DNA from: Verrucomicrobiota bacterium
Lineage (GTDB): Bacteria > Verrucomicrobiota > Verrucomicrobiia > Verrucomicrobiales > Verrucomicrobiaceae
Reading direction: 5' to 3'
NCBI GenBank assembly: GCA_017301975.1
Contig: JAFLEI010000024.1
Location: 1 to 64,000 of the forward strand
DNA: 64,000 bases
The translations under genes were made by a program, and so were the position numbers. The first letter of the stretch is position 1. The number at the start of each line of letters is the position of its first letter. The notes beneath the pieces were generated by a model. It did not search any database. It had not been told where the DNA came from and was given only the letters and a program-made list of their open reading frames with translations. Shown piece after piece: positions 53,006 through 61,195 of the stretch.

Positions 53006-55807
53006 GTGCCTGAAGCTCTCAACTCACCTATCACAGATAAAGCTCGCCTGACGGCCTTGATTGCTGGTCTGTGCGCTGGGATTTCAGCCCCCTTTCTCCT
53101 GGGGTTCCTGCGGAGTCCAATCATCGGACTCAATTCGGCGCAGGTGCTTCTGATTGCCATTTTGACCCTGAGTTTCATATCTGGCTGTGGGGCAGCCTTG
53201 TGTAGTCGGAAGGAACTTCCTGGTCGGGAGCATGCCATGGGAGTCAGCGCAAGAATAGGAATGCGAGCAGGCATCTGGGCGGTCTTGGTTGTCGGAAGTG
53301 TATTGATCTTAATGGCGACATCTGCCTCACATTCCGCCACCTCAGCGGCACTGGATAGATTCCATCGGGGGCAAATGTGGCTGACACTGGCAGTCAGCTT
53401 GGCTTCTGTGCTGCCAAGTGTGCTTTGCGGATTTCTGGGTGGCATCACGGGTGCCGGAGTTATCGCGAAAAAGCTGCCAATTCAAAAACCCGATCAGCCG
53501 TCCATACCGCTTCCCTGTTTGAAATGGCTCAATGGGAGCATCACAGCAGCAGTAGTGATCGCCTTTGCCGCGCCACTCTCACGAGTAGGCCAACCGCTGG
53601 TTGTCGATCCACCACCACCAACGCCACCTGTTGTTGTAGCTCCACCCTCCCCACCGCCTTTCCGCTATGAGCCTCCTCAGGGGATCAAAACGGCAGGGTT
53701 GGGGGAAATTCAGCCTGACTTCTCCAAGATTATTCCAGATGTGCAAAGTTCTTGTCCGGTCGCCTTGTCTCCCGATGGGGCGATGATCGCATTTGGCGAT
53801 GCCTCAGGAGGGAGGGCAGCCGTTGGCGTTTTTGATCTGCATCGCTTTAGCAAGGTTGCATCCATCGTGGTGCCAGCCTTTCCGCACGGCCTTCTAGCCT
53901 GGGCACCTGATCGAAAATCTATCGCATGCACGCTTGGTGAGGGGGCGTCCCGACGCATCTGGATTTTGAAAATCGAGACTGGTGCGGCCATTGAACTGCC
54001 TCGTCCGCCAGGCCGGGATGTTCCTGGCGGGGATCTGTTTTGGTGGCAGGAGCATGAACTCTCTTTCTTTCCAGAGGATGAGGCTCCGCTGGCTTTTAAT
54101 CTTGAAAAGTTAGAACTGGGGGCATTCGAGGAATCCCCAGCATTCAAAAAGCTCGACGACGCCAGAAAAACGATGTGGATCGAAGGGCCAAGATCAAGCT
54201 GGCCTGAACAGACGGGCTGGAGACTTGGCCTCCGAACGACGCTCAAATCGGCGATTCCACCGGCGCGGCGGGAACCCGACTCTCCGTGGGAGCTTTCAGG
54301 CCAGACCATATGCGCCTATGAGCATCCAAAACTGCCCTTGGCATTTGGTTTCAAGTCACTGTCGGTGAATGAAGGGGACAAGATTCTTTGTTCAGCAGAC
54401 GGCTCCAAGATCATCCGATTGCTGAACGGGCAGATCGAAGTGACTTTCATGAAGAAAGCAGCCTGTCCTGACTTCATTTTTGAAGTCGAGATGCCCTTGC
54501 CTTTGGAAGAGATCGGGAACACCGGCTGGCGAAACCAAATTGATTCCAAGATGCTGTGCCTGCTGGTTTATGCACCTTTGAGAAATCCGCTGAACAATGT
54601 GATCGTCGGGCCTGATTACAATCAAGTGCGGGCGCTTGCCCGCCTGGTTGAGTGGAAAGGACGCAAGGCCGTATTCATCGTGCAGACACACGATGAAAGC
54701 ATCGAGGTGGAGGATGTCGCCTCCACATTGCATTATTGGGAGCCTGGAAAAATGTCGGAGTGGAAGCCAATCAGCACTCGCAAATGGTGGGCTGCCATCA
54801 AGCCAAGCCCTGCTGCTTTGCCTGACAAGCTGCCAGAATTGGAATCCCCGCAGCTTTTGAGTTTAATCCAGGAGCCGAATTCTTTGCTGGTAATGAAGGC
54901 TGTGGAGAAGCCCAGCTCTCCATTTCCTAAAGTTGTTGAGGAGGCTCCTGTTGCTCCCACGCCCGCACCGCCACCTTCTCCTGTGATCTCTGAGCAGGAT
55001 GTGAAGGCCTTTTTGAGCGAACATCACGCCAAGGCATCACGCGGAGATGTGGCCGGGATGATGGCCGATTATGATCGAATGGTGGATTTCCTCGACAAGG
55101 GCCGCATACCTGTTGCCAACATCGAGTCCGAGGAAAAAGAGCATCGGCAGAAATGGCAGAAAGGCAGCGAGCAAGTGGTCGGAGTGATTTTCGTGATTAA
55201 CCAGTCAGGCGTGTGGAATGCCACCTACACGATCGAATTCTACAATGAGAATACGTCTGGCGATTGGCACAAAGGCCGGGCTGATCTCTCAATAAACATG
55301 AGGACTGAAGGCGCAAGGCTCTACATCACATCGCAGCGAGCCAAGGTCTATAACGTGACCGATAGCCGAGCATCTTCTCCCAAGATTTCGACCCCGGCGG
55401 CGGGAGCGGCCAAAGAGTCGAAGGGGGCCGCTATCTCGGTTCCAAGACCCTGTTTCGTTACGGTGACACGCGCTAAGGATGCCCCTCAAATTGAGTTCAC
55501 CGATCAAATCAGCTTTGTGAAGGGCATTGTCTGGCACCGCACCTACAGGGAGTTGTCGTCCGATGGTAAAGTGCTCCGCACCTGTCGTGCAATCTACACT
55601 GGCAGTGGAGGCGTCTCGCCAGACCGAAACACAGCCCGTATTTATGTGACAACCCAGGAATGGGATCAAGGTTTCGGAGACGGATTGCTCACGGGGGTTT
55701 GTCAGCGGAGTGCTCAATCCATGGTCGGTAAGGCCTTTCAGTTTCAGTTTGTGACTGGAGGAATGGTTGAGTCACAACTGGGCATGGTCTTCCAACTTCA
55801 GAAGTAG
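53006..55807 (+). CDS. Large membrane protein with four N-terminal TM helices and a propeller-like domain, unknown function
   Basis: About 933 residues if started at the GTG at 53006; the frame is open back to 52919, inside the HTH gene. Four hydrophobic segments lie in about residues 12-205 (LTALIAGLCAGISAPFLLGF, VLLIAILTLSFISGCGAAL, AGIWAVLVVGSVLILMA, and a fourth near 165), plus one at about 180-195 before a Pro-rich stretch (PPPPTPPVVVAPPSPPP). Residues about 250-640 contain propeller-like strands (PVALSPDGAMIAFGDASGG, LLAWAPDRKSIACTLGEG). A Pro-rich linker near 660 leads to an NTF2-like helix region (FLSEHHAKASRGDVAGMMAD). Codon and base use look less GC-rich than neighbours, suggesting transfer. 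Not recognised. Confidence 0.65.
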   Translation: MPEALNSPITDKARLTALIAGLCAGISAPFLLGFLRSPIIGLNSAQVLLIAILTLSFISGCGAALCSRKELPGREHAMGVSARIGMRAGIWAVLVVGSVLILMATSASHSATSAALDRFHRGQMWLTLAVSLASVLPSVLCGFLGGITGAGVIAKKLPIQKPDQPSIPLPCLKWLNGSITAAVVIAFAAPLSRVGQPLVVDPPPPTPPVVVAPPSPPPFRYEPPQGIKTAGLGEIQPDFSKIIPDVQSSCPVALSPDGAMIAFGDASGGRAAVGVFDLHRFSKVASIVVPAFPHGLLAWAPDRKSIACTLGEGASRRIWILKIETGAAIELPRPPGRDVPGGDLFWWQEHELSFFPEDEAPLAFNLEKLELGAFEESPAFKKLDDARKTMWIEGPRSSWPEQTGWRLGLRTTLKSAIPPARREPDSPWELSGQTICAYEHPKLPLAFGFKSLSVNEGDKILCSADGSKIIRLLNGQIEVTFMKKAACPDFIFEVEMPLPLEEIGNTGWRNQIDSKMLCLLVYAPLRNPLNNVIVGPDYNQVRALARLVEWKGRKAVFIVQTHDESIEVEDVASTLHYWEPGKMSEWKPISTRKWWAAIKPSPAALPDKLPELESPQLLSLIQEPNSLLVMKAVEKPSSPFPKVVEEAPVAPTPAPPPSPVISEQDVKAFLSEHHAKASRGDVAGMMADYDRMVDFLDKGRIPVANIESEEKEHRQKWQKGSEQVVGVIFVINQSGVWNATYTIEFYNENTSGDWHKGRADLSINMRTEGARLYITSQRAKVYNVTDSRASSPKISTPAAGAAKESKGAAISVPRPCFVTVTRAKDAPQIEFTDQISFVKGIVWHRTYRELSSDGKVLRTCRAIYTGSGGVSPDRNTARIYVTTQEWDQGFGDGLLTGVCQRSAQSMVGKAFQFQFVTGGMVESQLGMVFQLQK

Positions 55808-56233
55808 GCTTTGGTGGGGAATGCTTTCCCCTCGCGGCTACTGCGTGCGCCGCTACCCCTTCGAGCGTGGAGGTTTCCCCGCAACGCCCCTCGCTGTTAA
55901 ACAAGCCCCAGCTCTCTCGATCTGCGATCCAGTTCGCTCTTCCAAATTTCGTGCCTCAGTTGGCAAAGCTGGCCCTGCCCCGCCCCCGCCTGCATCGCCA
56001 ACTCAGGCACCAAGGCCAGCCACCATTCCCGCTCAGCCCGTCTGGCATCAGATTCGTTCCTCACCGTGAATGACAAACCAGCCTCGCCCCCGTCCGCCCT
56101 GTGCCGCGTCACGGCAAAATGATCTGCCTCGATTCCTCCCCGCCTTCCCACGAGGATCGAGCCTGCTCATTCTGCCGCCACGCGGGGAACGGATGCGGAA
56201 AGGAAAACTTCGGTCGCCCGAAGTTCTACATGG

Positions 56234-56242
56234 TTATCCACA
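56234..56242 (+). promoter_or_regulatory. DnaA box TTATCCACA
   Basis: Exact match to the DnaA-box consensus TTATNCACA, 45 bases upstream of the RHH start and about 250 bases upstream of the Rep-type gene. One box alone does not prove an origin. Confidence 0.5.
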
Positions 56243-56249
56243 GGGCGAC

Positions 56250-56280
56250 GTGACACGTCAGGTCACCTTCATGGTATGAT
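56250..56280 (+). promoter_or_regulatory. Likely promoter and operator of the RHH-rep-parA-parB operon
   Basis: GTGACA (56250-56255, near -35) and TATGAT (56275-56280, -10) with a 19-base spacer. The -35 lies within the inverted repeat GTGAC-ACGTCAG-GTCAC (56250-56266). A small ribbon-helix-helix protein is the first gene, so self-repression at this site is plausible. The -10 is only six bases from the ATG, which would make a nearly leaderless message or mean that the promoter lies elsewhere. Confidence 0.4.
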
Positions 56281-56286
56281 GAGGGA

Positions 56287-56484
56287 ATGGAAAAAATAGT
56301 GCGCAAATCAGCGGGAGTGAAGTTTGAGAGCGACGTGTTGGATTTCATCGACGGCATGGCACGGGAGCAGCAGCGTAGCCGGAGCTTTATCATCAATGCC
56401 ATCTTGAGATGGTATTCCAAGTGGCTCGTGGAGCAGCAATCAAAGGTCGAGCCGGGGAAAGATCAGCCGGTGATCCGGTTGTAA
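56287..56484 (+). CDS. Small ribbon-helix-helix DNA-binding protein
   Basis: 65 residues. A CopG/MetJ-type RHH is readable: strand VRKSAGVKFESD, helix VLDFIDGMAREQQ, turn RSRS, helix FIINAILRWYSKWLVEQ. Such proteins act as plasmid copy-number or partition repressors. Six bases before the Rep-type gene. Confidence 0.75.
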   Translation: MEKIVRKSAGVKFESDVLDFIDGMAREQQRSRSFIINAILRWYSKWLVEQQSKVEPGKDQPVIRL

Positions 56485-56490
56485 GCTGCC

Positions 56491-58221
56491 ATGCGGAACA
56501 CGCTGGATCGAAAAGTTCTGCACCTCATGTCAAAGGCTCAGGAGCCTGGAATTTCAGTGTTCCACGGCTTTAAAGCACCAACGTCGAATACCACCTACAC
56601 TCCGAATCAGTTCTTCGATGTCGTCATCCCAAACTTCTCGCGGGGCGTGGTGCGTATCGTGGCCTATCTGGTTCGCAAGACTCTGGGGTGGTGCGATGCC
56701 AACGGCAATCCGCAGGAAGAGCAGATTGAGGTGACTTACTCCGAACTCGAAACGAAGGCTGGAGTGAGTCGTGACATGATCCGTGGTGCTCTGGACGATG
56801 CACTAGCCGGGCATCTCATCGAATGCGTGACCGAAGGTCGTGCGAAGCACGCGCATGATGCCGGACAGTCCGCCCGCTATCAGCTTTGCTGGTCATCGGC
56901 ACCCTACACAACACGCCCTGTGGACTTTCGCGGTTTCTTCGAGGGCGAAGGCAACCGCACCGACATCCCGAACGAGTTTTTCGACGTGCTGATCCCCAAC
57001 GAACCACTGTCCGTTATCAAAGTGGTCGGAGCGATCATCCGCCACAGCATCGGTTTTCAGGCCAAGCATGGTCGCAGACGCCAGCAGGTTGCCCTGTCCT
57101 ATCAGCAGATCGAAAACTATGCGCGTTTCGGCAGCCGTTCTGATCTCGCCAAGGCGCTGCGAATCGCGCTGGAGAAAAACTACATTGTCCGGCTGGAGAG
57201 CGGTGTTTTCAGCCACGAGGCCATGGAGCGACGGCGGGCTGTGTATGCGATCCGCTGGTGCGATTATCTGAACGGTCAGAAAAACGAACCAGCCGCGGAA
57301 CGGTCAGAAATCCAGACCAGCAACAGTCAGATTTCCGAACCAGCGGATCGGTCGGAAAATCGAACCAACATTAAAACGAAACCAGGAAATGAAACTAGAA
57401 ACAGCCTTGCGGCAGACAGCGATCTTCTGAGGAAACAGCTCCTCAGCTTTGGCTTCACTGAGAGGACGGTCATCAATCTCATGCGCGAGCATAGCCGGAA
57501 GGACATCCAGCAGCAAATCGCGTGGCTGCCGGATCGGGCACCGGCCAGAAGTCCAGCGGGACTCTTGCGTCGATCCATCGAGCAGCAATGGCCTGCTCCC
57601 ATCAAACTTCGGGCGCCCGAAGTCGCCGGAACCTCGGGATGGGAGTTCGCCCGTTCATTTTACGCGGCCTATGGTGGCAATCGTGGCGAACCGGTGAATG
57701 AACCGTCATCGCGGGAGGCCGAAGCCGCCGAGGCTTTTGTCCAGCGATTGATCCGAGCCACGAAGGAGGAAGGGCGTGCGGCAGAGTGGGGCCGGGAGTT
57801 GGGCTCCCTGGTCCGCGATCAGCGCAATCCCTTTCCATCACTCACGCTCGCCATCCGGCAGCTTGGAGACGCCTTCCTCGTTCAACGGGAGAAGCAACGC
57901 CTCCAAGTCCAGCTCGTCGGCATCACGCAGCGACGTGAAGAGCACGAGCAGAGGTTCCGTGAAGCATGGCTTCAATGGCTCGCTACTCGGGAAGCGGAGA
58001 TGAGCGTGAACCAGCCGGAGGAGCTGGCTCGCTTCATCACCCAGCGCGAGCGCGACCGTGCGGAGTTGGAAGCTGACCCGAAGCCGTGGTCGCGGCGAGT
58101 CCTGGAGCATTTCGACACTGACATCGCCCGCCTCGGTGCCTTCCGCCAGTTCTTCGGCCTCCCGGACTTCTGGCAGTGGGACACCGACATTAACAACCAG
58201 TCATTTCAAACCAAACCATGA
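56491..58221 (+). CDS. Twin winged-helix protein, probable plasmid replication initiator
   Basis: 576 residues. Two similar winged-helix units: about 35-120 (YTPNQFFDVVIPNFSRGVVR, YLVRKTLGWCDANGN, VTYSELETKAGVSRDMIRGA) and 150-240 (DIPNEFFDVLIPNEPLSVIK, IIRHSIGFQAKHGR, LSYQQIENYARFGSRSDLAK). A Ser/Asn-rich linker and a helical C-terminal half (Glu/Arg-rich, LRRSIEQQWP, ALGAFRQFFGLPDFW-like end) follow. Duplicated winged helices adjacent to parA/parB are typical of plasmid Rep proteins, which bind the origin. It overlaps parA by four bases. No catalytic residues identified, so function rests on fold pattern and context. Confidence 0.6.
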   Translation: MRNTLDRKVLHLMSKAQEPGISVFHGFKAPTSNTTYTPNQFFDVVIPNFSRGVVRIVAYLVRKTLGWCDANGNPQEEQIEVTYSELETKAGVSRDMIRGALDDALAGHLIECVTEGRAKHAHDAGQSARYQLCWSSAPYTTRPVDFRGFFEGEGNRTDIPNEFFDVLIPNEPLSVIKVVGAIIRHSIGFQAKHGRRRQQVALSYQQIENYARFGSRSDLAKALRIALEKNYIVRLESGVFSHEAMERRRAVYAIRWCDYLNGQKNEPAAERSEIQTSNSQISEPADRSENRTNIKTKPGNETRNSLAADSDLLRKQLLSFGFTERTVINLMREHSRKDIQQQIAWLPDRAPARSPAGLLRRSIEQQWPAPIKLRAPEVAGTSGWEFARSFYAAYGGNRGEPVNEPSSREAEAAEAFVQRLIRATKEEGRAAEWGRELGSLVRDQRNPFPSLTLAIRQLGDAFLVQREKQRLQVQLVGITQRREEHEQRFREAWLQWLATREAEMSVNQPEELARFITQRERDRAELEADPKPWSRRVLEHFDTDIARLGAFRQFFGLPDFWQWDTDINNQSFQTKP

Positions 58222-59060
58222 ACATCATCACCGTCATCAATGCCAAGGGAGGTTGTGGCAAGAGCACCATCGCCATGAACCTCGCCAGCGGCCTCGCTCG
58301 TCACGGGCATCGAGTCCTGCTCATGGATCTCGATCCCCAGGCACAAGTGACGCAATGGCTCGCCGCAGGGGATGGCCTCACGCCGGAGGGCACGCTGGTT
58401 TCCGCGCTCACGCGGCAGCAGTCCCTCAGTGAGGTCATCCAGCCCACAGGCTTTGAAAACCTTTTCTTTGTCGCCAGCGCCGACGGCCTTGAAGACCTCG
58501 GGCGTGAGATCAGCCAGACCGACGGTTATCCGTCGATGCTGACTCAATTGCTCGCCGAGGAACACATCGCCGACCGCTTTGACTTCATCGTCATCGACTC
58601 GCCAAACCAGATTTCGCCGATCATGGAAAACGCCATTTATCCGGCGGATGCCTTCATCGTGCCGTTTGAGAGCACGAAGGCGGTGAAGAGCTACGCCAGT
58701 ATTTACAAGCTCCTCGTCAAACTGCGATCCCGCGCCGACTTCCGCATGCTTCATGTTCTGAGCAATCTTACACGCCTGCCAGGCTTGAGAAAGCGTGTGC
58801 TCACTTTGCTTGCGGATGACCAGATTTCATCTGCTCGCAGCGAGATTCGCTCCTGCGGATGGATGGCCCAGGTGGACGAGAATGGAGGAAGCATCTTCCA
58901 CTACCGCCCTCTGTCAAAAGGAGCGCAGGATATGGCCGCCCTCGTCGAAGAGGTGCGTGAATTATTCAATAACGGGCCGCAGGCCCACACGGAGGCAGCA
59001 ACACCTGAGATGCCGACCATCACCTCATCAGTGGATGCCGCCTCCGCTGCAATAGCATGA
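58218..59060 (+). CDS. parA: ParA-type partition ATPase
   Basis: 280 residues. Deviant Walker A KGGCGKST at residues 10-17, LLMDLDPQAQVTQWL (Walker A'), and FDFIVIDSP (Walker B). No N-terminal HTH, the small-ParA form. It moves plasmid or chromosome DNA together with ParB. ATGA overlaps join it to the Rep gene before and the ParB gene after. Confidence 0.93.
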   Translation: MNIITVINAKGGCGKSTIAMNLASGLARHGHRVLLMDLDPQAQVTQWLAAGDGLTPEGTLVSALTRQQSLSEVIQPTGFENLFFVASADGLEDLGREISQTDGYPSMLTQLLAEEHIADRFDFIVIDSPNQISPIMENAIYPADAFIVPFESTKAVKSYASIYKLLVKLRSRADFRMLHVLSNLTRLPGLRKRVLTLLADDQISSARSEIRSCGWMAQVDENGGSIFHYRPLSKGAQDMAALVEEVRELFNNGPQAHTEAATPEMPTITSSVDAASAAIA

Positions 59061-59908
59061 CCAAACTACCCGAAGGGAAAAGCCGTCTCGATCTCGTGAA
59101 GTCGGGCCTCACCGGCGGCCTTCCCAAACGAGGCCGCTTCATTGTCAGCATCGACCGACTTCAAGAAGACCCGGACAACGAACGCAAAATCTTCAACAAC
59201 ATGGACGACATGATCGAGTCCGTGCGTCGCCACGGCATCATTGAGCCGATCACCGTCACCCAGGATGGCGAACGCTACCGCATTCTCACCGGCCACCGTC
59301 GCTATCGAGCAGCGAAGGCTGTCGGCCTCGCCGAACTCGAAGTTCTCGTGCGCGAGCCGGATGACCAGATCACCCGTCGATTCAAAAGTCTCATCTCCAA
59401 TATCCAGCGTGAAAACATCGCTGCCGTGGAGCTTGCGGAAACGCTCCGCAGTCTTCTGGATAGCGGTGCTGTCACCACCCAGCGCGAACTCGCCGCTCAG
59501 ATAGGGAAGAGTGAGCAATGGATGAGTTCCATGCTCCGTCTTTTGGAATTGCCTGCTCGTTTGCAAGAGGAGCTGCGCAACACACCAGGCATCGGCTACG
59601 AAATGGCGCAACGTATCGCTCAGGTGGACGACTCCCGGCTTCAGGAAGAGTTGGTGTCAGCCGCAGTGGCAGGGGAGAGCACCCGCAGTATTCGTGCTCG
59701 GATTGAGACCCACCGCACCCTGCATGGAGTAGGGAAGGGCAAGCGCGATGCTGGTTCACGCACAGGCAGCCTCATCCAACTCAATCATCGGGAGGGGAAC
59801 TGCATCGCCACCTTACGGGCGAAGCGAGAGCCTGACGCGAGGGAAGCGATGCTGGAGGCATTGCGTCAGCTCACACGACAGGTGAAAGAGGACGATTCGC
59901 TGCGCTGA
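59057..59908 (+). CDS. parB: ParB-type partition protein
   Basis: 283 residues. The N-terminal ParB/Srx domain has EDPDNERK and GHRRYRAAK (residues 79-87, the CTP-binding motif region). The helical DNA-binding part (about 110-215) includes IQRENIAAVELAETLRSLL and LAAQIGKSEQWMSSMLRLLE, the HTH that binds parS. The centromere sites are not identified in this window. It ends 20 bases before a strong promoter. Confidence 0.92.
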   Translation: MTKLPEGKSRLDLVKSGLTGGLPKRGRFIVSIDRLQEDPDNERKIFNNMDDMIESVRRHGIIEPITVTQDGERYRILTGHRRYRAAKAVGLAELEVLVREPDDQITRRFKSLISNIQRENIAAVELAETLRSLLDSGAVTTQRELAAQIGKSEQWMSSMLRLLELPARLQEELRNTPGIGYEMAQRIAQVDDSRLQEELVSAAVAGESTRSIRARIETHRTLHGVGKGKRDAGSRTGSLIQLNHREGNCIATLRAKREPDAREAMLEALRQLTRQVKEDDSLR

Positions 59909-59928
59909 GAATGTCCACAAGGAGGGGA

Positions 59929-59957
59929 TTGACATTTCTCTGCGCTTCCCCCATAAT
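59929..59957 (+). promoter_or_regulatory. Strong sigma-70-type promoter before the NYN gene
   Basis: TTGACA (59929-59934), 17-base spacer, CATAAT (59952-59957): consensus -35, one mismatch in -10, ideal spacing. Transcription should begin near 59964. Confidence 0.75.
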
Positions 59958-59963
59958 CAAGCC

Positions 59964-60032
59964 AGCCTTCTGGGCACCGATTTATCTGCCCCCCGCCCGA
60001 CACGCCGCAAGGCCTCGGGCGGGGTTATTTTT
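59964..60032 (+). ncRNA. Possible short leader RNA or small RNA ending in a terminator hairpin
   Basis: From the predicted start near 59964 the transcript meets a perfect 10-base-pair GC-rich stem CCCCGCCCGA/TCGGGCGGGG (59991-60000 and 60015-60024). Its loop contains a nested GCC-GCAA-GGC mini-hairpin, and TTATTTTT follows (60025-60032). This would release an RNA of about 69 nt. Promoter, hairpin and T-run are all seen directly; that it is a functional RNA is inference. Confidence 0.5.
59991..60032 (+). terminator. Intrinsic terminator between promoter and NYN gene
   Basis: 10-bp GC stem plus T-rich tail, six bases before the NYN ATG. It either terminates a small RNA or attenuates the NYN gene. 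Confidence 0.75.
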
Positions 60033-60038
60033 GCCCTG

Positions 60039-60671
60039 ATGTCTGCCGAACCCACCATCAAACGAGCCATAGTCTTCATTGACGGTCAAAACCTCTTCCA
60101 TGGCGCGAAAGAGGCTTTTGGGCATCCCTTCCCAAACTACGACGTGAAAAAGCTCGCTCTGGAGGTCTGCGCCCGCAAAGGCTGGCAGCTCCAGCAAGTG
60201 CGCTTTTACACCGGCTTTCCTGATGCGTCCGACAATCCTTTTTGGAACCACTTCTGGACGGCCAAGCTCGCCCAGATGGGCCGTGAAGGCGTTCATGTTT
60301 TCAGCCGCCCGCTCCGCTACCGGAATCAGAGCATTGTGCTCCCGGATGGCACAGCCAGCACTATCCTGGTCGGCCAGGAAAAAGGCATCGACGTTCGTCT
60401 TGCCCTTGATGTGATCTCACTTGCTTGGCAGGGAGATTACGATGTGGCCTGCATCTTCAGCCAGGATCAGGACTTGTCCGAGGTGGCCGATGAGATTCGA
60501 GGCATCTCACGCATCTCCAGCCGGTGGATTCACATCGCTTCGGCCTTCCCATTCAGCCCTGTTAGCCGCAACAAACGCGGCATCAACAGCACCGACTGGA
60601 TTAAACTGGATCGCCCCATCTACGACATCTGCATTGACCCACGCGATTACCGCCCAAAACGTAAACCTTGA
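60039..60671 (+). CDS. NYN-domain (PIN-like) putative ribonuclease
   Basis: 210 residues. NYN/LabA pattern: first acidic residue D15 in VFIDGQNLFHGA, then EKGIDVRLALDVISLAW, and SQDQDLSEVADEIR, which gives the further Asp ligands of a PIN-like metal site. NYN proteins are usually RNA-processing nucleases and occur in several defence and plasmid settings. The ATG at 60039 comes directly after the terminator hairpin, so expression is probably controlled by attenuation. A terminator follows at 60724. Confidence 0.85.
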   Translation: MSAEPTIKRAIVFIDGQNLFHGAKEAFGHPFPNYDVKKLALEVCARKGWQLQQVRFYTGFPDASDNPFWNHFWTAKLAQMGREGVHVFSRPLRYRNQSIVLPDGTASTILVGQEKGIDVRLALDVISLAWQGDYDVACIFSQDQDLSEVADEIRGISRISSRWIHIASAFPFSPVSRNKRGINSTDWIKLDRPIYDICIDPRDYRPKRKP

Positions 60672-60723
60672 TCGCTTGTGGCAAGACCACATTTCCACCC
60701 AATCGTCAAGACCACTGACCTTT

Positions 60724-60750
60724 AGAGGGCTGCTGCGAAGCAGCTCTTTT
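60724..60750 (+). terminator. Terminator after the NYN gene
   Basis: Stem around GCTGCT-GCGA-AGCAGC, extended with AGAG/CTCT-type pairs, followed by TCTTTT. Confidence 0.65.
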
Positions 60751-60795
60751 GCTTTGCATGAAACCTCAACGGCGATTGGCACTCGTTGACCCACC

Positions 60796-60898
60796 ACTCA
60801 AAGACACAGCAGCCAAAACTACGGGCGACCGAACTCCAGTATCAAGGACACGCGAGCGTCCAAGAGCCTTGTTTGTGGCCGTGAAAGTGTCTTTGAGT
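60796..60898. repeat. Inverted repeat pair, 12-bp arms, 79-nt loop
   Basis: Arms 60796-60807 and 60887-60898 are exact reverse complements. The loop holds a smaller GGAC/GTCC fold. Confidence 0.7.
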
Positions 60899-61084
60899 CG
60901 GAAAAACAATATTCTGCGACGTGCCTGCACCCCTCTCTTTACCCCTATTTACATGGTATGTAGGGGCGCGCGAAAAAATCGCGGCGAGTGCTACCGCACC
61001 AGACGACGATTGCACGGCCTCACTGAGCGACGATTCGCCGCCAGGGCCGTAATACGGGTGCCCCCACGTGTTCGGGCTCAACGC

Positions 61085-61195
61085 CCGACTTCACGCGTTT
61101 TCCTCCAGCGACAAGGACTTGATCGACTTACGGACAAAGGTCATGCCGGAACCGGGCTAACCGCCCTCGGACAATGACCAAACGCGTGAAGTCGG
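61085..61195. repeat. Inverted repeat pair, 16-bp arms, 79-nt loop
   Basis: Arms 61085-61100 and 61180-61195 are exact reverse complements, with the same loop length as the pair at 60796. Confidence 0.75.

Larger units (their letters stand above)
55808..56286 (+). other. Intergenic region before the replication/partition module
   Basis: No gene supported. Contents near the right end: inverted repeat AACTTCGG-TCGC-CCGAAGTT (56206-56225), a perfect DnaA box TTATCCACA (56234-56242), and GTGAC-N7-GTCAC (56250-56266) over the probable promoter of the RHH gene. A weak GGGGA/TCCCC hairpin lies just after the membrane-protein stop. The DnaA box is compatible with a replication origin next to the Rep-type gene. 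Confidence 0.5.

Noticed and set aside
55897..56151. 84-codon minus-strand open frame
   Set aside because: Contains WWLALVPELAMQ-like sequence that hinted at a plasmid gene fragment, but no family match is evident and no start context.
60749..61177. 142-codon plus-strand open frame in the inverted-repeat region
   Set aside because: Very Arg-rich, no domain, no ribosome site, and runs through long inverted repeats.
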